The translations under genes and the position numbers were made by a program. Shown here one piece after another: positions 1 to 4,607 of a stretch of 7,112 nt of DNA (its first letter is position 1; each line of letters opens with the position of its first letter). The stretch is taken from the NCBI GenBank assembly GCA_023380575.1, contig JAMCRM010000015.1, positions 3,668-10,779 of the forward strand, written 5' to 3'. Below the pieces are notes generated by a model. That model worked only from the letters and a program-made list of their open reading frames with translations. It ran no database searches and had not been told where the DNA came from. This stretch comes from Acidobacteriota bacterium (lineage in GTDB: Bacteria; Acidobacteriota; Terriglobia; Bryobacterales; Bryobacteraceae).

Positions 1-304
1 GATCGGGCGTGGCGATCACCACCGCATCGATGCCGTTCTGCTGCAGCATTTCCTGGTAGTCCACGTAGCCCTTGGCGTTGGGCGCGAGTTTGAGGGCGGC
101 TTCCAGGTTGGGCTCGTAGACCTCGGCTACCGCGACGCACTCCGTCTGCAGCTTGAGAAAATCGTGCAACAGGTAGCGCCCGCGCCCGCCGGCGCCGATA
201 AGCCCCAAGGCGATCCGGTCATTGGCGCCCCATGCTTTCCGCGGCACAAACAGCGGCGCTGCGGCGAGCGCCGACCCTATAAAAGTCCTGCGATTCTGCT
301 CCAT
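1..304 (-). CDS. Gfo/Idh/MocA-family oxidoreductase, Tat-exported, partial (C-terminus outside window)
   Basis: Reading the minus strand from the ATG at 304 gives 101 codons that continue past the left edge. The start MEQNRRTFIGSALAAAPLF is a twin-arginine signal: Arg5-Arg6, a hydrophobic stretch, then KAWGAND around residue 25 as a plausible cleavage zone. A Rossmann dinucleotide-binding fold follows at once, with GLIGAGGRGR at 34-43, an acidic residue after the second strand (VAEVYEP, about 59-65), and AVVIATPD at 94-101. IATPD followed by His-Trp is characteristic of Gfo/Idh/MocA proteins. These are usually NAD(P)-dependent oxidoreductases acting on sugars, inositols or related polyols; Tat-exported versions are abundant in Acidobacteriota and Planctomycetota. 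The substrate cannot be told, because the C-terminal domain is missing. GAGGAG at about 316-321 (minus strand) lies 11 nt before the ATG. The gene starts 29 nt after mutM ends, so it may share its transcript, but a functional link is not evident. Confidence 0.9.
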   Translation of the reverse strand, partial: MEQNRRTFIGSALAAAPLFVPRKAWGANDRIALGLIGAGGRGRYLLHDFLKLQTECVAVAEVYEPNLEAALKLAPNAKGYVDYQEMLQQNGIDAVVIATPD

Positions 305-333
305 GAAATTTTGAGCTCCTCAGGGCTACTGTA

Positions 334-1131
334 CTACCGTTTCTGGCAGCGCGGGCAGAAGTGGGTGCCGCGCTGCGCCACCAGCACGCGGCGGATTTTC
401 GCGCCGCAGGCCACGCAGGGTTCGCCGGTGCGCTGGTAGACGCGGTGACTGAACTGGAAGAAGCCCTTGCGCCCCTCCGCATCCACGTAATCCGAAATGG
501 AAGAGCCGCCCGCGGCGATGGCTTCCGAAAGCACCGTTGTAATTGCCTGATAGAGCCGGCGCGCCCGTTCCGGACGGAGGCGCGCCGCGACGGCAAGCGG
601 ATGAATGCCCGCGCGGAACAAGGCCTCATCGGCGTAGATGTTGCCGATGCCGCGCAGAAAGGTCTGGTCGAGCAGCAGCGCTTTTAACCGGGTCTTGCGG
701 CGGCGCAAGGCGCGGGCGAAATCCTCCCATGCGATCTCCAACGGTTCGGGGCCGAGCCGCGCCACCCGCCGCGGAATCGATTCGTGCAACTCCAGGCAGC
801 CGAACTGCCGGCTGTCGTCATAGAGCAGCACGCAACCTTCGAGCGTGAGAATGGCGTGGGTGTGGCGGCCGGGCACGCCGCCGACGAGCAGCTTGCCAGT
901 CATACCCAAGTGCACCAGGAAGACCAGCCCGCCTTCCAGTTCCATGAGGAGGAACTTTCCATGCCGGCGAACCGCGGCGATGCGCCGGCCAGTCATGAAG
1001 GCGGCCATGCGCTCCGGATCGCCGCCGCGCAGCACGCGCGGGCAGCGGAACTCGGCGGAAAGAATGCGCCGGCCTTCCACGTGCGGCGCGATGGTGCGGC
1101 GGACGGTTTCCACTTCGGGTAGTTCGGGCAT
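334..1131 (-). CDS. mutM: Formamidopyrimidine-DNA glycosylase (Fpg/MutM)
   Basis: A complete 265-residue protein of normal family length. It is a bifunctional base-excision repair enzyme that removes 8-oxoguanine and formamidopyrimidines and cleaves the resulting abasic site. The start MPELPEVETV supplies the catalytic N-terminal proline (Pro2, after Met removal) and Glu3. Lys59 sits in HGKFLLMEL. Met77 (LGMTG), Arg108 and Phe110 (DSRQFG) match the triad that fills the helix gap after base flipping. The helix-two-turn-helix segment contains GIGNIYADEALF (161-172) with the DNA-binding Asn164. The C-terminal zinc finger is intact: Cys239, Cys242, Cys259 and Cys262 with CX2C-X16-CX2C spacing, and Arg254 in the beta-hairpin. 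The paralogue Nei (endonuclease VIII) is excluded by the PELPE start and the 8-oxoG-type features. It lies 19 nt downstream of the flavin reductase-like gene on the same strand, with GAAGAAG as a weak ribosome site about 9 nt before the ATG. Confidence 0.97.
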   Translation of the reverse strand: MPELPEVETVRRTIAPHVEGRRILSAEFRCPRVLRGGDPERMAAFMTGRRIAAVRRHGKFLLMELEGGLVFLVHLGMTGKLLVGGVPGRHTHAILTLEGCVLLYDDSRQFGCLELHESIPRRVARLGPEPLEIAWEDFARALRRRKTRLKALLLDQTFLRGIGNIYADEALFRAGIHPLAVAARLRPERARRLYQAITTVLSEAIAAGGSSISDYVDAEGRKGFFQFSHRVYQRTGEPCVACGAKIRRVLVAQRGTHFCPRCQKR

Positions 1132-1150
1132 GCGGGATTACTTCTTCAGG

Positions 1151-1657
1151 TTAGCGCGGCGCGAGGTGGCGGTAGGCGCTCCCGAAATAGACCAGGGGAC
1201 GGCCGCTGTGGATGCGCGCGCCAACGACTTCGGCGATCAGAATATCGTGGTCGCCGGCCATCTCGGTGCGGATGCGCTGGCATTCGATGGCGGCCAGCAC
1301 CCCGCCCACGAGTGGCGCGCCGGTGGCGCCGGGCTCCCACTCGACGCCCTCGAAACGGTCCTCACCCCGCCGGGCGAAGTGCTCGGAGAGGGCCTGCTGC
1401 GCTTCGTTCAGCACGTTCACCGCGAAGTGCTCGCAGGCGCGAAAATGCGCCAGAACGCCGGCGGTGTGGGCGATGCAAATCAGAATGAGCGGAGGAGCCA
1501 GGGACACCGACGTGAACGAGTTCACCGTGATGCCGTGGGGAGCGCCCTGGACGTCCCTCACCGCCGCTATGGCCACCCCCGTGGCGAACTGCCCGCAGGC
1601 CCGGCAGAACTCCCGTTTATCGAAATTTAAAGAGCGCTGGAGAGGCTTGCTTGACAT
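1151..1657 (-). CDS. Flavin reductase-like, FMN-binding protein (DIM6/NTAB/HpaC type)
   Basis: A 168-residue cytoplasmic protein with the single split-barrel flavin-binding domain seen in NAD(P)H:flavin oxidoreductases such as HpaC and the small components of two-component monooxygenases. Visible signatures are FATGVAIAAV (24-33), GITVNSFTSVSLAPPL (42-57, the usual FMN-contact segment), FAVNVL (78-83), GDHDILIAEV (135-144, with the conserved GDH) and the closing PLVYFGSAYRHL (154-165). Proteins of this size and order normally supply reduced flavin to a partner oxygenase, but no oxygenase is in the window, so the physiological partner is unknown. It could also be a flavoprotein with another redox role. 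It is the first gene of the minus-strand group with mutM. Its ATG at 1657 overlaps the -35 box of the opposite promoter, and no good Shine-Dalgarno sequence precedes it, so initiation may be weak or close to leaderless. Family confidence is high; partner and substrate are unknown. Confidence 0.88.
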   Translation of the reverse strand: MSSKPLQRSLNFDKREFCRACGQFATGVAIAAVRDVQGAPHGITVNSFTSVSLAPPLILICIAHTAGVLAHFRACEHFAVNVLNEAQQALSEHFARRGEDRFEGVEWEPGATGAPLVGGVLAAIECQRIRTEMAGDHDILIAEVVGARIHSGRPLVYFGSAYRHLAPR

Positions 1658-1680
1658 TGCAATAAATTCAATCCTATCAT
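1651..1680 (+). promoter_or_regulatory. Sigma-70-type promoter for the HU gene
   Basis: A perfect TTGACA -35 box (1651-1656) and a TATCAT -10 box (1675-1680) are separated by 18 nt. This A/T-rich stretch stands out from the GC-rich surroundings. Transcription should start near 1686-1688, giving a leader of about 57 nt before the preferred HU start. The -35 box overlaps the first codon of the divergent flavin reductase-like gene. Position and match are direct observations; activity is inferred. Confidence 0.72.
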
Positions 1681-1681
1681 A
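1676..1681 (-). promoter_or_regulatory. Possible -10 box for the divergent flavin reductase-mutM transcript
   Basis: On the minus strand this hexamer reads TATGAT, a good -10 match, and it overlaps the plus-strand TATCAT box almost completely. No convincing -35 hexamer lies 16-18 nt upstream, so this is tentative. If used, transcription would begin about a dozen bases before the flavin reductase-like ATG at 1657, leaving almost no leader. That would fit the missing ribosome site. Confidence 0.25.
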
Positions 1682-1696
1682 GAGTTGACTTAAATT

Positions 1697-1738
1697 GAGG
1701 AGTATTCCTCCCGGCTTTGGCTCGGGAACCGAAGGAGG
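1697..1738 (+). promoter_or_regulatory. HU leader with two mutually exclusive hairpins, one masking the ribosome site
   Basis: Hairpin A pairs GAGGA (1697-1701) with TCCTC (1706-1710) around a GTAT loop. Hairpin B pairs CCTCC plus CGG (1707-1714) with CCG (1729-1731) and GGAGG (1734-1738), with a two-base AA bulge and a 14-nt loop. Hairpin B would bury the HU Shine-Dalgarno sequence. Both use 1707-1710, so they cannot form together: forming A frees the ribosome site. The pairings are exact in the sequence. A regulatory role (autoregulation by HU, temperature or another signal) is inference. Confidence 0.4.
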
Positions 1739-1746
1739 CTGTTTTG
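1733..1746 (+). promoter_or_regulatory. Ribosome binding site that fixes the HU start at TTG 1744
   Basis: AGGAGG (1733-1738) lies 5 nt before the TTG at 1744-1746. Starting there gives MIKLDIINEV, the standard HU beginning. The in-frame TTG at 1717 would instead add nine residues (MAREPKEAV) absent from typical HU proteins and would bury this strong Shine-Dalgarno sequence inside the coding region. Confidence 0.8.
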
Positions 1747-2013
1747 ATCAAGCTGGATATCATCAACGAAGTGGTGAATAAGACCGGCATCACCAAAACC
1801 AAAGCCGAAATGGCCGTGGAGACGGTCTTCGAGTCCATGAAGAGGGCCTTGGAGCAGGGTGACCGGATAGAGTTGCGCGGCTTCGGGGTTTTCAATGTCA
1901 AGCCGCGTAAGACGGGGATCGGCCGCAATCCGCGTACCGGAGCGGAAGTCTCCATCCCGCCCGGAAAAGCGGTTCGGTTTAAGCCCGGGAAGGAATTGCA
2001 GACCTTACAGTAG
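1744..2013 (+). CDS. HU/IHF-family nucleoid DNA-binding protein
   Basis: An 89-residue protein, the usual HU length, starting at TTG 1744. It is a small basic dimeric protein that bends and compacts DNA. The N-terminal helical dimerisation part (MIKLDIINEVVNKTGITKTKAEMAVETVF) leads into RIELRGFGVFNV, the conserved beta-strand core. The DNA-intercalating arm follows: RKTGIGRNPRTG, with the arm-tip proline of RNP that intercalates between base pairs. The ending AVRFKPGKELQ is the family signature. Sequence alone does not separate HU from an IHF subunit, since both share RNPRTG; a single gene in this setting favours an HU-like homodimer. An in-frame TTG at 1717 could give a 98-residue form, but the ribosome site argues against it. 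It has its own promoter at 1651-1680. The protease gene begins 36 nt after the stop with no visible terminator between, so HU may lead the following genes. Confidence 0.93.
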   Translation: MIKLDIINEVVNKTGITKTKAEMAVETVFESMKRALEQGDRIELRGFGVFNVKPRKTGIGRNPRTGAEVSIPPGKAVRFKPGKELQTLQ

Positions 2014-2049
2014 CGTTCGCGACGCGGCGATCGACTGCCGGACAGCATT

Positions 2050-3024
2050 GTGCATCCTCAGGATTTCTCCGCGGCGCCCCAGCCCTTCCCGGCCGGGGAA
2101 GCGCCGCGCCTTCATTGGGAGTATACAGCCGGGACCCGCCGCGAGCGGTATTGGCTGCACGCTGTTCTTTTTGTCCTGACCCTGCTCACCACCACGGTGG
2201 TGGGGGCCGGGCTTGCCTACGACTTTGCGCGCAACGTGCCGTTCGATGTGGAACAGGGAATGGAAATGATGCGGCGCATCTGGACGCACCCCCACCTGCT
2301 GCTGGATGGCCTGCCGTTTTCTCTTACTCTGATGACCATTCTGGGCGCCCACGAATTGGGACACTATATCGCCTGCCGCTACTACAATGTGGATGCCACC
2401 CTGCCCTTCTTCCTCCCGGGTCCGCCTTTCCTGACAGGCACCTTCGGCGCGGTGATCCGCATCCGCTCGGCCATTTACTCCAAACGCGCGCTGTTCGATA
2501 TCGGGGTGGCCGGGCCGCTGGCGGGTTTCGTGTTCCTGCTGCCCGCGCTTGCCGTGGGGCTGGCTTTCTCCAAGGTTGTTCCGGGCATCACGCAGCAAGG
2601 CACCATCCAGTTCGGCGTGCCCCTGCTGCAGCAGCTTTTACAGCATGCCATCTTTCCCGGGGTGCCTACGGGCGATCTCTACCTGCACCCGGTGGCGCGC
2701 GCCGCCTGGATCGCCATTTTGGCGACGGCGCTCAACCTGTTGCCCATCGGGCAACTGGATGGCGGCCACATTCTGTACTCGCTAATGGGCGACCGTCACC
2801 GGCTCATGTCGAAAATTTTCATCGCCCTGCTTGTGCCCATGGGAATTTTCGGCTGGTGGGGATGGCTGTTCTGGGCCGTCGTGCTGTTCTTTGTAGGGCG
2901 CAAGCACCCGGTGATCTACGACACGTCGCCGCTCGGCGCCGAACGCACCGGCCTGGGCTGGCTGTCCATGGTGATCTTTCTTCTTTGCTTTACTTTTTCT
3001 CCCGTCAGCGCGGGCGGGCTCTGA
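2050..3024 (+). CDS. M50 site-2-type intramembrane zinc metalloprotease
   Basis: A 324-residue polytopic membrane protein. Zinc is held by HELGH (101-105; His101 and His105 ligands, Glu102 catalytic) and by Asp237 of the second motif NLLPIGQLDGGH (229-240), the arrangement of site-2 proteases that cut substrates inside the membrane. FLPGPPFLTGTFGAVIRIRS (121-140) and FDIGVAGPLAGF (149-160) resemble the PDZ-less branch that includes plant EGY proteases. Hydrophobic segments lie near 36-56, 84-105, 152-173, 215-234, 255-283 and 302-318. No PDZ domain interrupts the core, unlike RseP, and the first 35 residues are soluble. The GTG at 2050 is the only standard start before the first membrane segment, but its ribosome site is poor, suggesting coupling to HU, with which it is in the same frame after one TAG and 12 codons. 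Substrate is unknown; candidates are anti-sigma factors or membrane regulators. Confidence 0.9.
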   Translation: MHPQDFSAAPQPFPAGEAPRLHWEYTAGTRRERYWLHAVLFVLTLLTTTVVGAGLAYDFARNVPFDVEQGMEMMRRIWTHPHLLLDGLPFSLTLMTILGAHELGHYIACRYYNVDATLPFFLPGPPFLTGTFGAVIRIRSAIYSKRALFDIGVAGPLAGFVFLLPALAVGLAFSKVVPGITQQGTIQFGVPLLQQLLQHAIFPGVPTGDLYLHPVARAAWIAILATALNLLPIGQLDGGHILYSLMGDRHRLMSKIFIALLVPMGIFGWWGWLFWAVVLFFVGRKHPVIYDTSPLGAERTGLGWLSMVIFLLCFTFSPVSAGGL

Positions 3025-3030
3025 GCCACC

Positions 3031-3768
3031 ATGAAGATCACCGCCACCATCATCGCGCTGAACGAGGAACTCAAGATCGCGCGTGCCATTGAAAGCCTGC
3101 GCTGCTGCGATGAAATCATCGTGCTCGATTCCGGGTCCGTGGACCGCACCGTGGAACTGGCCGCGAACCTGGGAGCCCGCGTTCTGGAGCACCCCTGGAA
3201 GAACTACGCGGAGCAGAAAAACTGGGCCGCCGAGCAGGCTTCCCACGATTGGATCCTCTCCATCGATGCGGATGAAGCGCTCAGCGAAGCGCTTGAAGGC
3301 GAGATCTGGAATCTCAAGAAGAACGGCCCGCGCTACGATGCTTACACCATGCCGCGGCTGGCGCAATACCTGGGCCGCTGGATTCTTCATTCGGGCTGGC
3401 ACCCCGACCGCAAGGTGCGGCTCTATCGCCGCGACAAGGCGCGCTGGGTGGGGGATTTCGTTCACGAAAGCGTGGTGGTGAACGGTCGCGTGGGGCACCT
3501 CGAATCGAACCTGCTGCACTTTACCTGCGACTCGCTTTCCGAACACCTCAAGACGATGGACCGGTATACTACCCTGGCGGCCGAAGAGGTGGTCTTCCGG
3601 AAGACGCGCGTGCGCTTGCGCCACCTCATCCTGGACCCCGCGTGGACCTTTTTCCGCAGCTACATCGTGCAGCGCGGATTTCTGGACGGGCTGGAGGGAT
3701 TGACCATCGCCTACATGGCTTCGCTGTACACGTTCTTGAAGTACGCGAAAGCGAGAAACATGAGCTGA
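3031..3768 (+). CDS. Family 2 glycosyltransferase, WaaE/KdtX-like
   Basis: A 245-residue GT-A fold transferase, the usual length for the LPS-core WaaE/KdtX group. The N-terminus ITATIIALNEELKIARAIESL (3-23) is the nucleotide-sugar binding start of GT2 enzymes. DSGSVDRT (33-40) is the classic DSxSxDxT motif, and DADE (79-82) is the metal-binding DxD. HPWKNYAEQKNWA (54-66), SGWHPDRKVRLYRR (121-134) and VGDFVHE (140-146) are typical of this branch, whose members add a sugar to the inner core of lipopolysaccharide or a related glycan. The C-terminus (about 196-240) is rich in aromatic and basic residues and probably lies on the membrane face. The donor and acceptor sugars cannot be read from sequence. 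It starts 6 nt after the protease stop, with little ribosome site, and its TGA overlaps the ATG of the prepilin peptidase by one base, so translational coupling along the row is likely. Confidence 0.9.
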   Translation: MKITATIIALNEELKIARAIESLRCCDEIIVLDSGSVDRTVELAANLGARVLEHPWKNYAEQKNWAAEQASHDWILSIDADEALSEALEGEIWNLKKNGPRYDAYTMPRLAQYLGRWILHSGWHPDRKVRLYRRDKARWVGDFVHESVVVNGRVGHLESNLLHFTCDSLSEHLKTMDRYTTLAAEEVVFRKTRVRLRHLILDPAWTFFRSYIVQRGFLDGLEGLTIAYMASLYTFLKYAKARNMS

Positions 3769-4583
3769 TGCTGGAAGCTCTCATCGCTTTCCTGTTCGGG
3801 CTGCTCATCGGCAGCTTTTTGAACGTCTGCATTCACCGCATGCCGCGCGATCTTTCGGTGGTGCGCCCGCGCTCGCACTGCCCGGAGTGCGAACATCTCA
3901 TCGCGTGGTACGACAATATCCCGCTGGCCAGTTATGCCATTCTCGGCGGGCGATGCCGCCACTGCGGCGCGCGCATTTCGCCGCGCTATCCCCTGGTGGA
4001 GCTACTCACGGGAACGCTTTTCGCCGCCATCGTGCTCCGGGCGGGCGCCGGTCCGCCGGGCTGGAAGCTGTGCCTGTTCGCCGCCCTCATGGTGGGGCTC
4101 ATTTTCTCGGACCTGGAATGTCTCATCCTTCCCGACGAGATGACGCTCGGCGGACTTGCGGCGGGGCTCATCTTCGCCTGGTTCGTTCCGCTGGATGATG
4201 GGAGTTCCAATGCGCTTCTGTGGATGCTGGGAGTGGAACCGCAGGTGCGCTGGCTCTCGCTGCTCGAATCGGTTACCAGCGCCGCGCTGCCCGCCGGGGC
4301 GCTGTGGGCTGGTGGATGGCTGTTTGAGAAGCTGCGGCACAAGGAAGGGCTCGGCTTCGGGGACGTAAAGCTGATGGCCATGGTGGGCGCGTTCCTGGGC
4401 CTGCGCGGATCTCTGCTGACTCTACTGGTGGGCTCGCTGGCGGGCTCGATTCTGGGGCTGCTCTACATCAAGCTGGCCGGCAAGGATGCCGCTACCTACG
4501 AGTTGCCCTTTGGGACCTTCCTGGGGGCCGCCGGCCTGGCGGTAGCCCTGGCGGGGCCCAGCATGCTGAGTTGGTATTGGTAG
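3768..4583 (+). CDS. pilD: Type IV prepilin peptidase / N-methyltransferase (PilD, A24 family)
   Basis: A 271-residue inner-membrane aspartyl peptidase that cuts the leader of type IV prepilins and type II secretion pseudopilins and N-methylates the new first residue. The start at 3768 (TGATG overlap with the previous stop) places the first membrane helix at once: ALIAFLFGLLIGSFLNVCIHRMP (4-26), with the family GSFLNV motif. The cytoplasmic loop carries the zinc-binding pairs CPEC (38-41) and CRHC (63-66) found in bifunctional enzymes. The two catalytic aspartates are Asp115 (FSDLECLILPDEMT) and Asp199 (GLGFGDVKLMA). The ending ELPFGTFLGAAG (245-256) is also typical. Length is close to the usual 270-290 residues. 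An upstream extension to 3642 would overlap the glycosyltransferase and lacks homology-like features. No pilin or pilus assembly genes are in the window, so its clients are encoded elsewhere. It is convergent with the kinase gene, whose stop lies 24 nt away. Confidence 0.95.
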   Translation: MLEALIAFLFGLLIGSFLNVCIHRMPRDLSVVRPRSHCPECEHLIAWYDNIPLASYAILGGRCRHCGARISPRYPLVELLTGTLFAAIVLRAGAGPPGWKLCLFAALMVGLIFSDLECLILPDEMTLGGLAAGLIFAWFVPLDDGSSNALLWMLGVEPQVRWLSLLESVTSAALPAGALWAGGWLFEKLRHKEGLGFGDVKLMAMVGAFLGLRGSLLTLLVGSLAGSILGLLYIKLAGKDAATYELPFGTFLGAAGLAVALAGPSMLSWYW

Positions 4584-4607
4584 GCGCGCGCTGGTCCGAT
4601 CCGTGGC

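Noticed and set aside
845..1630. Long plus-strand open frame (261 codons) opposite mutM and the flavin reductase-like gene
   Set aside because: Its product shows no recognisable domain, it spans two well-supported genes on the other strand, and long antisense frames are expected in GC-rich coding DNA.
1685..1690. Second -35-like TTGACT on the plus strand
   Set aside because: No acceptable -10 hexamer lies 16-19 nt downstream, and the TTGACA/TATCAT pair just upstream is far better.
2013..2040. Small hairpins between HU and the protease (GCGT/ACGC and CGGC/GCCG)
   Set aside because: The stems are only 4 bp and no T-run follows, so they do not support an intrinsic terminator.
2782..3624. Minus-strand open frame (280 codons) opposite the protease and glycosyltransferase
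   Set aside because: It crosses two real genes with clear catalytic motifs, and its His/Arg/Gly-rich product resembles no known family.
3642..3767. Upstream extension of the prepilin peptidase by 42 residues
   Set aside because: It lies wholly inside the glycosyltransferase gene, whereas the ATG at 3768 places the family-typical first membrane helix at the N-terminus and makes a one-base stop/start overlap.
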